Positions 32,356 to 47,209 of a DNA stretch of 64,000 nt are shown here, piece by piece. Below the pieces are notes generated by a model, which worked only from the letters and a program-made list of their open reading frames with translations, was not told the origin of the DNA and searched no databases. Positions within the stretch are counted from its first letter, which is position 1. Each line of letters starts with the position of its first letter. The position numbers were made by a program, and so were the translations under genes. The stretch is from Latrodectus hesperus (taxonomy: Eukaryota > Arthropoda > Arachnida > Araneae > Theridiidae). The DNA lies in the NCBI GenBank assembly GCA_037975125.1, contig CM075862.1, positions 62,596,779 through 62,660,778 on the forward strand. Direction: 5' to 3'.

Positions 32356-33309
32356 CAATGTTCCCTCGCCACTTCCCGCTTCATGTTTTGTGGCCTCTGT
32401 GCTTCACGGGTTTTCCAAATTATACATCAAAATAAAAAAAAAAAAAAAAAAAAAAAATAACCACGTTGGCGACCACATTGCGGGAAAGGGCTTTGTTTTA
32501 TGTTGATGCGTAAGAGAGAAGAATATCTGCATGTCAAACGAATATACGAGTTGTATCAGAGTACATACCACTGGCTCTCATAAAGGTGGGTGACTGGTTC
32601 CCGGTAAGGTCTTATCGACATGACAAAGAAAGGCATCAGCGCCCTAATTGATTGCTACTCTGTCCCACTGACCGATGAAGACCTCCTTGATATGATAAAG
32701 TCTGCAAGTAAGGAAACAAATTAAAAGGAAGAAACTGAAAAGTGTGGCTTTACACTGGATAATCTGAAATATCTCAAGATTGAAGCAACAATTTGTACAA
32801 GACATTACGAAAAAATAGTTCGAGCGGTCAGCAATCGCGTTGACGAGGTTATGTTCTTGTACAGAGGAATTTTGAAGGAAAAGATAAAACAAAGACATCA
32901 ATTACCCATCAACATGTTTCTCTCGAAGGTAAAGTCCCCGGTTCTACCGTCAGGGCCTCCAGCAGAAGAGTCTCTCCGAGTGAGCTTAAGGCTTCTACGA
33001 GTCAAGTGCCCCCCTCTTCTGCCACCAACACAAGACTCTTCGCCTCTGTCAGAAAGCAGTGCTTATTAATGTTTATTACTGTGTAAGGTTTTGTAATTAA
33101 CTTTATTAATTAGCATTGACACGTAAAGTAAATGTGCATACTATTGTAATTTTAGTCTTAAATGTGTGAAGTATAAATACTGTTTTCATATTTAAGGCAT
33201 TGGTGTACCCGCATACTCGAATATTCTTAGGGGGCAAATGCTACTTCGCTGTTTTTTAGCTTTCGAAAGTTTCTGGTCCTCATTAACCACGAAAAATGAG
33301 GGATCACTA
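32356..33309 (+). mobile_element. Tigger/pogo-like element, internally deleted
   Basis: The left end CAATGTTCCCTCGCC and the right end, read inward as TAGTGATCCCTCATTTTTCG, share the CA-TG--TCCCTC pattern of Tigger-type terminal repeats. TA lies on both sides (32354-32355, 33310-33311). The arms diverge after about 13 bp. At 954 bp the element is far shorter than a full pogo/Tigger of 2-3 kb; only the tail of the transposase remains. A 24-bp A-run at 32434-32457 lies near the left end. Confidence 0.75.
32620..33069 (+). pseudogene. Tigger1-like transposase, C-terminal tail
   Basis: Reading from the first in-frame ATG gives LTDEDLLDMIKSASKE, a stop, then a charged stretch (KCGFTLDNLKYLKIEA). 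It continues with VSNRVDEVMFLYRGILKEKI, QLPINMFLSKV and a Pro/Ser-rich end with TAA at 33067-33069. This order (EDL..M acidic segment, helical segment, YR.I..EK.K Q..I..F..) is that of the Tigger1 C-terminus after the DDE domain. The CENP-B-type HTH and the whole DDE domain are missing, so it is inactive. Confidence 0.7.
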
Positions 33310-33311
33310 TA

Positions 33312-35788
33312 TTGATTCAATCATCTATTGCATTCAAATAGTTATCGATTAATTATCACGTTATTTATTATTGTATAATAAATAGTAATTTTTATAAATG
33401 GATGTTCTATGGAAATAAGGAAAAAACATTTCACATTAAATATTTAAAATTAATAAAACTTGATGCATCTTAAGGAACTGTTTATTATACAAGATATTTT
33501 AATTGATCATATTATATTATAACTATTTCATAAACAGTTCATTCACAAATGTTAAGTTTTTTCGTAATTTAAAAATTGAGATATATTTGCCACTGATCTA
33601 AAGTTGAGTGAATAATTATTTCTCAAAAACTGAACATCATTAGGTATTTGTTTAAATAGTTTTTTTTCATTTTTTTTTTTTGCTAAAACAACTACACAAA
33701 TTATTCTATATCTTAAAATGATAGATAAGTGAAATGATAATTGCACCAAGTAAAAACGAATAACACATTAAAAATATAATTAAATGATATTTTTGTTGCT
33801 CACGAATGTCATTTCAAAGGCTTGAAATCATAAACCCATTCCTAAGGCCCGCAGTACAATAAATTTGTACAGCAACAGAGGGGTTAGCTGGATTGTGACT
33901 TACTGTGACCAGATGATTTCATAAAAATGACCTATTCACCAACCTTCCTTAACATTGAATCTTTTTTAAAGTTGGCCATCGGTTCCACCGTTTGTGGTAC
34001 AAGAAGCACAAATCAATGATCTCACCAATGATAACTTGTCTTCTTTAGGAGTGAGTCATTTCAATGACACAAATGAGTCTGGAATCCATTTGATTTGGAT
34101 AGAGTTTGAAACACGAAAACAACATGGAAAGGGGATAGTGTTGCAATTTGATTAGACATTATGTTGAACGGAAATACTGAACTCCATGTTTCTAAAAAGG
34201 CTCTTTAAACGAAGAACGCTTTTCTTATGAAATGGTTTTTTCCCGTGTGTATCTGTTTTGATGTATCATCTGAGCATGTATGAAATATATTCTGTTGGTT
34301 CAATATATCTCTAATGTCTAAATTTGCATTAATCTAATCATTATCAATATATCTTCCTTTTTGCTTAGTAATTTTACACTTATCGCAGAAACCATATATT
34401 CTATACTATATACCATATGCTTATATTACTTATCGCAGAACCATGCATTCTAAATATATATCTTGACCTACTGCAGTGCTTCTGTCTGGATATCTAGAAA
34501 ATGGCGCCAAACGCTTTTCATCAGATCAGACACTGATACAGGGCTTTTACTACAAATATTGTTCTGAAGAAATTCACAGCACAATACTTCAGCAATTGTC
34601 TTCTGTGTTACTACTTGGGTTAGTATCTGAGAAACTAGGAAGCTTTGCTAATTCAAAATGGCACTTGTTTTATCATAATCAGTGAAATTATATCTTAGCT
34701 AGAGCATTTCAAGGAGAAAAATATAAAAAAGTACATATTACTGGACAAATTTAATGTCCTGAAGAGATCTAATTTCTTAAAAATGGTAGGCCTAAAAACA
34801 CTTTAATATATTTGATTGTACCGTTACCATGTGGCGGATAAAACATGTATACCATTTGCAAATATTTCTTTAAAAATATGGCTCAATATTATGAATGATG
34901 CTGTAACACCATATACCACTTTCTTGTTTTAAGAGAGCAATGGTTGCTGGTTCACAATGTTTTGATTGTCAATTTTATAAATTCTTGGTACCAACTTTTC
35001 AATTCATGAAAAATAAATGTTCACCAGTCAACAGTAGCCAAATGACAGCCATCACTATGGGATAACGGTAAATTGGTTTTGTTAATTTCTTGTCCTCATA
35101 CTGGAATATGTTCACAAGATTAATTTTGTAATGGGAAATATGGTTATTTTCCTATAAAAATTTTAGTACAGTGCCATACAGTTTATCCAATACACAGAAA
35201 GCAACTAGCACATTTACACTATCATACGGTGAATAATTGTTTGCTTCAATGATACAGGTATATATATTTTCCCCTCTGGATGACTGAATTTGCTTCCGAG
35301 CCTTAGGTAGTAGAATACCAAGTTTTCCAGTAGTTTCAAAATTATGCATAATAGTGTTTAAGGCACATAGAGTTTTTCGTTATATTTGTATAATCTTTAC
35401 AAGATAGAATTTTACTTCAGCAATTGTCTTTTGTTGACACCGGAAGAATAGATTTATCAGAGAGGAATTTCTTGGAATCTAGGTATTATATATAAAGAGT
35501 ATACAATATTCATACAAAAATAGCTTCTTTTTATCCGAAAATTAATGCTAAAAAGCACCAACTTTAATACAAATGATTTGACATATTTTTAATCAACGAT
35601 TTCATTGTCACATAAAATCATCGACTATGTTACAAAATCATCTATTATTGTATGCTGTATTAATTTCATTTAATAAAAGTCAAACGCATTATATAAATTT
35701 CCAAGAGTTAAAATTTTATTCCATTTATGTAAAATAACAGTGCACATAGTAATGAAAAATGCTTTGCTCACCATATATATTTATATAA
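33312..35788. other. Mixed-composition stretch, no gene identified
   Basis: 33830-34260 and 34440-35350 are noticeably less AT-rich than most of the window. A 69-codon frame at 34476-34685 (+) follows a CTACTGCAG acceptor-like site. A 22-bp phrase around CTTATCGCAGAA occurs at 34379 and 34430. I cannot tie any of it to a family; an old, unrecognised transposon is the likeliest content. Confidence 0.4.
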
Positions 35789-35831
35789 AACTTATATTCA
35801 TATATTCCATTAATCCATGTATATGAATATA

Positions 35832-35902
<71 letters not shown>
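35789..35902. repeat. 16-bp inverted repeat joined to (TA)n
   Basis: AACTTATATTCATATA (35789-35804) is inverted at 35820-35835, and (TA)n follows to 35902. GAATATAAG-type sequence appears once more after the array. Confidence 0.85.
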
Positions 35903-35905
<3 letters not shown>

Positions 35906-36721
35906 TATAAGAATATATTCCATATATTCATATATTCCATGAAACATAAAAATCAATTCTCACAACGTATCATTAGTATCATTATGATTTACTTTAATTG
36001 ATACTAATGCGTGAAATCTATAAAAGTAATCAAAAGATTTTTCTAGAAACATTCTGAACTTATCCGAAAATACCAAATGAAAAGTCTTGAATCAATTGAT
36101 AAAATTACTTTTGTTTCATTTTTAATTTATGTCTTGTTAATTATTATTTTTAAATATAATTTAAAATAAAATTCATATTTAGTAAGTGTATGAAATTTGT
36201 ATTCAAGTGTGTCTGAATTATTCAATTTAGTTTAAATGTTTTCTCTGTCATAGGCATTTTAAAAACAAAAGCAATGCTTTTGTTAAACGTTTGAATCTCA
36301 ATAATTTATTGCTGTAAATAGGAATTGATTACTCGAAATTTTCCATTTCTAATTAAAACAGCATTAGATCGTTTCTTAGTCCCTCTATCAAGGCTTTCCA
36401 TATCAATCATCAACAATTGAAATCAAAATTGCGTTAGTCTTTTAAATGATTTGTGAATATCGGGAACATGCAGCTTTCTAGTCGTAAAGCTTAAAATAAT
36501 TGGTTGCTATTGATAAGTAGTAGGAATGAAACAATATATCTTTAAAAGTGTGAGGAATAAGATGCGTTAGTAATTCGCTGGCGATAAGCACTTAAACACA
36601 TTTACAAATGTTAACTTTGAATGATTTTGCTTTAGTATAAAACTTATACTACGCAGAATTAAAATAGATCTATTTATTTAGTACATATTTACGTAACATT
36701 TATGATCAACGCTACCATCAC

Positions 36722-36756
<35 letters not shown>

Positions 36757-37146
36757 CTTTTTTGTTAATGTGCTTTGTTATAGAAAAATTAAAAACAACG
36801 TAAATATTTTTAGGTCATCTTAGTCCAAAATAAATTGTTAAAGGAAAGCATACCTGAGATTTTGAGACAATTATAAATTATATCAAATAGTCTTGTATAA
36901 AAATATGCAATTATATGTTTTCTGGTTATCAGATAAATTTAAGCTCAAAGAAAAACTCTGTATATGATGGAGAGAATAAAAACAAAAGATCAATTAAAAA
37001 TAGAACTTCATAATAAAAAATAATCAATTTGTATTTGATAAAACCACGAACAACTCTGCAACTCTGGATACTAATAAATGCATTATATTTTACTGTTAAA
37101 ATGCTCATTTGGATATTGTCCAGCCATATTGTCAAATATTCTGTTT
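35903..37146. other. AT-rich stretch, no gene seen
   Basis: Contains a short (TA)13 at 36727-36753. Frames reaching into the SINE from the right are not genes. Confidence 0.55.
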
Positions 37147-37158
37147 GTATATTTTCAC

Positions 37159-37338
37159 GCCGAACTGGCTGGTGAATGATTAGCGCTTGTGCCTTCGATT
37201 CAACAGTTCTTGGGTTCGAATCCCACATTGGGCATGGATGTTTGTAGTGGTTCGGAATCCACTTTAAACCGTAAGTCCTGGTCTAATTAGCCCTCGTGTT
37301 CAAAAAATGACCGTTGAGCGACAAACAAACTTAAACTC
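37159..37338 (+). repeat. tRNA-derived SINE with 12-bp target duplication
   Basis: GTATATTTTCAC occurs at 37147-37158 and again at 37339-37350, a perfect target duplication bounding 180 bp. The head shows an A-box (TGGCTGGTGAATGATTAGCG) and a perfect B-box core (GGTTCGAATCCC) 40 nt later, so RNA polymerase III promotion is expected. The 3' end is AC-rich (GACAAACAAACTTAAAC). The intact duplication implies a fairly recent LINE-driven insertion. A degenerate reverse copy lies at 43232-43412. Confidence 0.92.
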
Positions 37339-37350
37339 GTATATTTTCAC

Positions 37351-38739
37351 TGAAATGCAACGTGCAACAAAAAAAATCGTGTTCCATTTTTAAAGACAAC
37401 ATTATCAAAAAAATATCAATAAAAATATTTGATTTATAATTGTTTAAAAAAATTTGATATTATCGTGTCTTTACATTAGTGAGTTTCTTTTTAATTTTAC
37501 ACGACAAAATTAATGAATTGAAATTTCTTTACTAAGAAACAAGGCTTCTCTGTTTTCTTTGCTTTTTGAAGTTTGTCAGATGATTACGAAAACACATTTA
37601 TTTCTGGCAAAACTCTGCTGGAAATAATAATTCTAATTTGAACTATCTTTAAAAAAGTCACACGAATAAAATCATTCTTTCCTATTGTGTAAATGTGCCT
37701 AAAATTCAGCAAGGATATTTCCAACCTTGTCTCTGAAACTTTGATGCGTTTCACTGCAAAAAAAAAAAAAAAAAAAAAAACTTGTTATTTGTTTGTCCCA
37801 TTTATATATTATACTTCAAAATTTCACTTTATTCTCAATGTCTTAGCATATTTCCTGTTTAAGGTCACTAGAAAAAATAGTTTAAGTTTTTTCTTGAGAT
37901 AGTTAAAATCATTTAGCATTTTCAAAAAAAAAATTTAATTGAATTTATTTTCTTTATAACACAACTCAAAAAATTCAATTTTATTAAAATTCAGCTAAAA
38001 TAAATATTTCCATCTGAAAAGCTGTTTTTAAGCAAGAAAGTGCATAAAGGATATTCCGTGAAGTTCTTATAGCAAATGTCGTATCTCTTAGACTAAAATG
38101 CGTATTACTGAAAATATATTACTTGTTTTTTAGATAGTTTACATACTATTTGCAGCATTAACGAGTTCAAAGGCTCTCTGCTTGATACAATTGATTGACG
38201 TCAGAACACAGTAATTGTATTAGTTGCATTTATTATAAAATTAAGATACAAAAAAATATAGAAAAAGAACTTTTTAAAAGGTATTTTTTAAAAATTTATA
38301 TTAATTAAATTTTACCGACGTTTCCTGTAAACAAACAATTATTTATAGCTTGTGGTACTTGTTCTCTGCTTGAAAAAATTAATTTTTAGAAAATAATTAA
38401 ATTAATAATTTAAAATTTTTTTAATTATTGTACTAATATGTTGATAAAAAATTAAATTGTGTACAATAAAAAGTGGGTTGATAATACAAATTCGTATTAA
38501 TTTTTGTAATATTAAAATATGTTTTTAAATATTTCAAAAACGTATTACAATTACATTGTTTACTCTAATTTATATGATACATTGCCCAAAATAGCATATG
38601 TTTAACAGTAAAAATATATAAAATTATTTTTGTGTGGTGAATACCTTGCAGAATTTTTCATATTTTTTTAACTTGAAATTTATTTTCTTTAATATTTACA
38701 AGTGCAAAAAGAGTATAAAATTTATTCACTTACAGGAAA
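37351..38739. other. AT-rich stretch, no gene seen
   Basis: Has an A-run of 23 at 37758-37780. Nothing else is recognisable. Confidence 0.55.
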
Positions 38740-38940
38740 GCTAACATCAGCAAAAATGCGAAACAACGCATCGAATACTACTCGTTTGTTGAAAAAAATG
38801 AAAGAAGCGCTATCACGTACCTAATGAGGAAGATTGCAGGAAAGCCTGGTATTGATTTCAGATTAGAAGCAAGATGAACGAAATGGAGGACTTGCAAGGA
38901 AAGAAACGGAAATGTTTAGTGGTAGCTGTTATTATGTAAG
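38740..38940 (+). repeat. Dispersed repeat, copy 1 (unknown family)
   Basis: Shares ATCGAATACT, GTTGAA, CTATCAC-TACCTAATGAGG, TATTGATTTCAGATTAG and CTGTTATTATGT in the same order with 44730-44893. One frame reads AITYLMRKIAGKPGIDFRLE, which could be a coding relic, but I do not recognise it. Confidence 0.7.
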
Positions 38941-41654
<2,714 letters not shown>

Positions 41655-42208
41655 TGATTAAGCTGTTAATATGTTATTTGCTACTGCGTATCCTCAATAG
41701 ATCTGACATAAGTCAGATCAACTCCAGAAGGTTGTTGATCATCAGAAAATTGATGACAGTAAGGTGATCTGACCTTATGTCAATTCTGAATAGTTTGATG
41801 CAATTAAGTATGTGCTACTTTGAGGCTGGGTGGTCGCAGCGTTTTCTATAAGTGGGGTAAACCCTTGTGCCTCGTTCGAATGATAGACATTTTATGTGGC
41901 TATTTGAGAGTCTGGCCAAAGCAGTCTGGGAGATTCGATGGCATTTCATTTCCAGAAGAGTGCCAGGGGTTGTACCATTTACCAACAGTGCTCAGGTAGA
42001 TTTCGTCAGATTAAAATTTGTTCATAGTTTTCATTGGAGTAAAGTTGCTGATAAGTAAAAGAGAAGCCAAAGGGTGTTTTTTCCCCACTGTCCTCTTTGG
42101 CCAATATATCCGTAATCCCGTTACCACTAATATTTACATCTGATGCAATCCATTGGAGATGGATGTCATGAGCTATTAATATACCTAATCATATTAACAG
42201 CTTAATCA
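41655..42208. mobile_element. 554-bp element with 19-bp inverted ends
   Basis: TGATTAAGCTGTTAATATG at 41655-41673 is exactly inverted at 42190-42208, and looser inverted similarity (AAATTAAATT) extends outside. Inside the left part, GATCTGAC..GTCAGATC (41700-41719) is a palindrome with a further inverse copy near 41766-41782. No target duplication is obvious and no transposase is present. The body contains a SINE-like block. A non-autonomous DNA transposon carrying a SINE is one explanation. Confidence 0.6.
41821..42160 (+). repeat. Possible tRNA-derived SINE
   Basis: GAGGCTGGGTGGTCGCAGCG resembles an A-box head, and CTCGTTCGAATGAT, 50 nt later, a worn B-box. The following 280 bp are much less AT-rich than the surroundings and contain GCCAAAGG..CCTCTTTGGC as a small stem. 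The 63-codon frame at 41867-42058 is within this block and is not a gene. Confidence 0.4.
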
Positions 42209-43231
42209 ATTATTTAAAATTTAATTTAAATCAACTTAATTTTGTACTTTAGTTTTTTTATGAATTCTTTTTTCAATATTTGATTTAAAAGTCATTATTT
42301 TAATCACCAGGATTTATATGAATATTGGAGGAAAGATGGATAGTTGCTTCATCATTTTTTAATTGACATAAAAATTAATATATGAATTTTTATTCTTTTA
42401 TTACTTTATAATCTTAACTTATGTTATCATGGTTTATCGAAAAAGCAAATCATCCTTATTAATAAAAAATATAGCTTTTAACCAAGAAATATGTAAGCGA
42501 TAACAATTGAAATTTTTTAGAATGCATACAAAGCAAATTTCAGAAACATATGAGTAATAATGTATGATTTTAAATACTAGTTGCGAAAGAAGTGGGACTT
42601 TTTAGGTTACTATTTTATTCTACGAATGACTCTTTTAACATGTAGTGCTTCCGAACAGTATATAATCGTTTAACAGTTTTAATTAAATCAATGTAGGATT
42701 CCGCTTTGTTTTTATATTTTCACATTTTATTTCTAGCTTCTACAAAAATATTAATAAAAATACAGTATTTAAGAAAGTTGTAAGTTGTAATTCTGATTGC
42801 AAAATGATTTTTTAAACGATACATTGAAGTAGGATATTTAATTGCGTATAATTACTTAATTGTTAGCATGTTAAAAAATAATAAAACCTATTCAGAAATG
42901 AAGGAACGTTTTATGAATCTTAATGAAGAAAAGATTTGTTTAAACATTAAAAAATTAGATGGTGAAAATATTTTAAGAGGAAGATAAATTTTATTAATAA
43001 TTATAGATAATATTTTAAGAGGAATTGATAAATGAACGACATTCAATCTTAAAAACAATGCATCAAAAATGCCGACCACCTCACAAATGCATTAATATAT
43101 TTTTTAAAACTCTTCAAATAAATTATAATGTTATAAAAATAATGAATGAATTTTAAAAATACGATATAAATGCATGAGCAAATAAAATTCCCCTACTTAG
43201 TTTGCTTGTCACTCACCATTTATTTTCTGCA
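42209..43231. other. AT-rich stretch, no gene seen
   Basis: A phrase near 42950-43025 (ATATTTTAAGAGGAA) occurs twice, about 50 bp apart. Otherwise featureless. Confidence 0.5.
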
Positions 43232-43412
43232 CTAAAAGGGCAATTTTGACTAGGGTCTAAAGCTTACCTTGTAGTATTTATAGGTTTGTAGTGTTTACTT
43301 GGATTTGGTTTGTTTCTTGGATTCAGAAACACAATGAACATCCATACACAAGGTGGGATTCAAACATACAAAATGTTGAACCGAAGACAAGATAAAATTC
43401 TCCAGCGATAAT
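43232..43412 (-). repeat. Degenerate SINE, same family as 37159
   Basis: On the minus strand the order GCTGGAGAAT, GTCTTCGGTTCAACA, TTTGAATCCCAC, ATGGATGTT, TCTGAATCCA follows the 37159 copy closely (GCTGGTGAAT, GCCTTCGATTCAACA, TTCGAATCCCAC, ATGGATGTT, TCGGAATCCA). The tail is AT-rich and worn. No target duplication was found. Confidence 0.75.
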
Positions 43413-44729
43413 AGCAATAACAGATAAAACAGAGTTAGCCTTAAAATATTTCTACTTTAAAAAATTCGTGTTTTCATTTATTTCTTATCGCAACAAACAT
43501 TGTTTGCTCATTTTTAGTTTTACTTCTTTTATTATAGAATCTAAGCTTTTCACAGTGTAAGAATATTTTTCGCTTTAAATGTTGAGTAGCTACTGATAGC
43601 AATGATTAGTTACTATCTCATGTTAAATTAAAATATTAGTTACAAATTTTAAACTGTTCTTTTAAGTAAATTAAAGAACTCAAATTTGATTCATTTATTG
43701 CTATGCATATCAAGTAGCTTATTTAATGAGTTTATGTCGACTGAAATAACTACTACTCCGTGTCATACTGTCAGGTGTTTCTTCGTTTTATCCGTTATAT
43801 ATCTGAACAAGAGTAAAATAAAGAGTGTTTTCTTACTTTTTTTAATATATAGGTAACGTTTTCTAAACATTTCTAATACACAATATTAGATTGCTTAATT
43901 TGTCCATCCGTTCTTGTTCACATGAAAAACTCTAGAATAATTAAACAAATAAATAATTTAAAAGAAAAGATCATTGTCCAAGTACTATCAACTTTCTTCA
44001 AATAAAAGCACTTGTATTGCATGCCGGAATAAAATTTTATGGATGCTAATTTTTTGATATAAAGATATTGCTATTATAAGGATGAATTGATTTTTTGTGT
44101 ATAGTAAAATTTTATAACTATTTCTTATGAATATTCGTCAAAATGTGTTAAGCAGTATTTTTTTATTCAACAATAAATCTTGAAATCTACTTTGTAATCG
44201 CTTTGATATTTAAAAATTTTTTCAAACAATGTTTTAAACTATAGCAACATTAAAAAGATTTTTCAGTAAAAATAAAATATTTTTGTCTTAATTTTAACTG
44301 ATATCAAAATCATTGATAAATGTATTTGAATAAACAATTTTAAAATTTTGTGTTTTCCGTAAATATTGTAAAAAAATCAGGAATTTTATATAGAAATATT
44401 ATAAATTAATTAAACATAAATTTAACTGTTGATTTCAAATATTAAAATTTATTACTTTTTCATCGCATTACACAAATATATAAAAAATAACTTTTCAAAA
44501 TAACTATTTATAATATATTTTTAAGAAATCTTTATAATGAAATCAATAAATAAGGATGATCAGTTTATCAAAATCAAAATAATATTAAAGTTTCAAATAA
44601 TATACACGATTTTATATTAATTCTAAGATTGGCAGGATGTTTTTGGTATAATAATGTACACAGAAGTAAAAAATTTAGATTATTTGTATATAATTTTATA
44701 CATTTAAAAAATCAACATTATCAACATTA
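43413..44729. other. AT-rich stretch, no gene seen
   Basis: No frame, SINE box or inverted repeat that I can support. Confidence 0.55.
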
Positions 44730-44893
44730 GAAGAAACTGAAATGACATATCGAATACTGCGGAATGTTGAAGAAAACAAAGGAAATACTATCACATACCT
44801 AATGAGGTACATTATTCAAAAGGATATGTATTGATTTCAGATTAGCGACATAGTGAGTTATCAAAAGGAGAAAAATAAGCCTGTTATTATGTG
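44730..44893 (+). repeat. Dispersed repeat, copy 2 (unknown family)
   Basis: Partner of 38740-38940, about 6 kb away in the same orientation, with an internal shortening of about 35 bp and about 75% identity by eye. Confidence 0.7.
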
Positions 44894-45328
44894 CTGACTA
44901 AATAAAAATTCATTGCTATATGATTTATATAATTCAGAAAATTCGCCATTTTCTTTTGGACATGAAAGGACTTTTTTTAAATTCCCAATGAAGTAATTTA
45001 ATTTATTTTAAAAAGGTATTTCTTTACTTTTCATAATCATTAATTTCAGATGCATACATTTACCATGTCTAAATGTCTGTATATAGCTGATTATAATATT
45101 TAACATGATATAATAGTAAATTAGAATATAATAAATTATATAATTTTTTAATTATAAGAATATATAAATATTAATAATATTTAGGAAACTTTTATGAATT
45201 ATTATACTTCAATTGAAACATCATAAATCTATTAGAAATTTATACAATGCTTAATAAATAAGGAAAAAATAATGATGAAATTTATACATTAGGCATTTAT
45301 AATTTATTATGATTACTATATTTCTATA
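44894..45328. other. AT-rich stretch, no gene seen
   Basis: Only the target sequence ATATTTCT at 45318-45325 is notable; it recurs after the SINE. Confidence 0.55.
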
Positions 45329-45720
45329 GGGCCATTTTAGCCTGGTGGTTAGGACATCGGCTTTCCATCCGGATGGTTGGGATTCGATTCCCAATGCCGT
45401 CAAAGACCCACCGAGTACATGCGACATACGTGTTTGTTAAATGCGTGAAATCGAAAGTCCTGTGGTTGGTCATTGAGCAGTTACAATGGATCCAATGGTC
45501 TGGAGAAAATTTTCTCCCCCTTCAGATCATTGTTAAAATTGAGGAAGTGGTTCCTCTGGTGGTGCCATCTTTCGGAGGATTTAAAAAAAGAGCAAAGACG
45601 TACTTTCACCTACGTGATGCTCTGATTAAAACGAAAGACGCTCCCTATTGACTTAAATTAGTATAGCCAAGGCATAGTGATCTTGGCTTGCCAAGTGTCA
45701 TAAGCAACAGCAACAACAAT
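45329..45720 (+). repeat. tRNA-derived SINE, well preserved
   Basis: The head carries an A-box (TAGCCTGGTGGTTAGGACAT) and a B-box (GGGATTCGATTCCC) at normal spacing, so it derives from a tRNA gene with polymerase III promoter elements. A body of about 320 bp follows, and the tail is CAACAGCAACAACAA. ATATTTCT flanks both sides (45318 and 45719), a likely short target duplication. It is the better copy of the family also seen at 25369-25757. The 92-codon frame at 45373-45651 is SINE sequence. Confidence 0.9.
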
Positions 45721-46562
45721 ATTTCTGTGATTGAAATGATATCTAGTTACAGTTCTGTCAATTAAAATGAAGCTAAAAGGAGAAATCTGTCAAAATTTCA
45801 TAGAGGGTGGATAGAATAAATTCATGATGCTGGATGGTTTTACATTGGCTTTTCCATGAAGTTCTTGAGCTTTTTGTTTCGATAATTAGTAATTCTTAAA
45901 TAACCAGTTTTCGAAGTTACAATAAGATACCGTGTGGAAAGTTAATGCAGCATACAATGATCAAACGAGGGGATTTATTGCGTTTTATGACTATAAGAAG
46001 TGAGTCCATGGTGTGAGAAGTAACATCTGAACTGAATATCATCAACAAACTTCAGTATTAATTCCCACTGCTCCAATGAGTTGTATAAATGAAATATTAA
46101 TAGTAGAACAGCGTTTACAAACGTCCTTAAGACGCATGTAGATCTGAGGCAACGTAAGCAATAGTCTAAAGACTACAAACTTTGGTCTGCATATCAATTT
46201 AAAAATGTCTTGCTTTCAAATGAGTCCAGTTATTGTGCACGTCCAATCATTGAACAAATGCATGTTAATCCCCACAGACACCTACAAATTACTACTATTT
46301 ACAGTAGCAGCAAACTTTTCTGACAAGCTTTTTGGAACAGGAGGATTCAGTTATAAACCTTCCATACCTTGCTATATCTCCCTTACATATAATAGATCTC
46401 TAACGCACTTAATCAAAGAATGAGTGAGATCCCCTTATCTTCCTTCAGTGCTTTTCAGAAGAGCAGTTTTTGTATGAAGAACATTTCAGCATCCAACTTA
46501 CAGATATAAAAATGCTCTACATGACCATACAAAAATGCATCGATTGGTTTTAACTGCCATTG
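45721..46562. other. Mixed-composition stretch, no gene identified
   Basis: 45940-46440 is less AT-rich than its surroundings and has a 72-codon frame at 46205-46423 (+) with no motif. It may be an old element next to the mariner relic, but no ends were found. Confidence 0.4.
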
Positions 46563-47005
46563 CTATTCCCACATCATCTTAGTTGTGAAATACTGCCTTT
46601 TAAATAATGTTTCATTATTTTTTGGGCAATCATTGTCTATCCATCTTTCTTTAACTTTAGTTCGGGTTTTTTTAGCTTTGGACGCAAATAAATCATTGGA
46701 CTGTCGTGAGTTTGTTTCTTTGGTAAAGATGACTGTCCAGAAAATTGAAGATGAAATAATCTGATGGTGCAAGCTCAAGTAAGTAAGGATTATGACACAA
46801 AGTCTTGCAACTAAGTCGCTGCACGTTAATCCATTTCACTCGCGTTATCTTTAGTGACCTGAATTTGTTAAACCAATGCCTTGCCGTACGTTCACTCACA
46901 GCTCTGTCCCCAAACATTCGTTGTATTTGGTGACTTGATGCAGCAGCTGATAAATTCATTTTTAATTCGTAAAGCGAAAAACACCGAACGAACTCCTTCT
47001 ACCAT
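46563..47005 (-). pseudogene. Mariner transposase, internally deleted
   Basis: Leftward from about 47005 the frames give an N-terminal HTH region ending FGDRAVSERTARHWFNKFRS, a mariner signature. This passes within about 20 residues into LAPSDYFIFNFLDSHLY, which in an intact mariner lies far downstream, after the second catalytic Asp and across the third. Roughly 170-180 codons, holding the first two catalytic aspartates, are therefore missing. A shifted frame continues with a FASK-type C-terminal segment to 46563. There is at least one frameshift near the start. Terminal repeats were not located. Confidence 0.8.
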
Positions 47006-47209
47006 TTCATTTCGCTACTGTAAGAGTCCCAATTGACAATTATTCTGGGTGGATTTGATTTTATAATGAGTGACATTCCTGCTACCGACAGACTGGTGTC
47101 TCAATTACGTGATACACTAATTTGCATACATACGGTCTTCATTCAATGAAAATGCGAAAATGGCAAATTGTTTATCTTATACATACATGCGTACATATAT
47201 ATATATCTA

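Noticed and set aside
36929..37228. 99-codon minus-strand frame beginning MWDSNPR
   Set aside because: Its start lies in the tRNA-derived SINE (B-box read in reverse); the rest is AT-rich flank.
37159..37235. Functional tRNA gene
   Set aside because: A- and B-boxes are present, but the acceptor and anticodon stems do not pair properly, and a 12-bp target duplication bounds a longer 180-bp SINE.
45373..45651. 92-codon plus-strand frame
   Set aside because: Lies wholly inside a SINE with pol III boxes; the related copy at 25.4 kb does not keep the frame.
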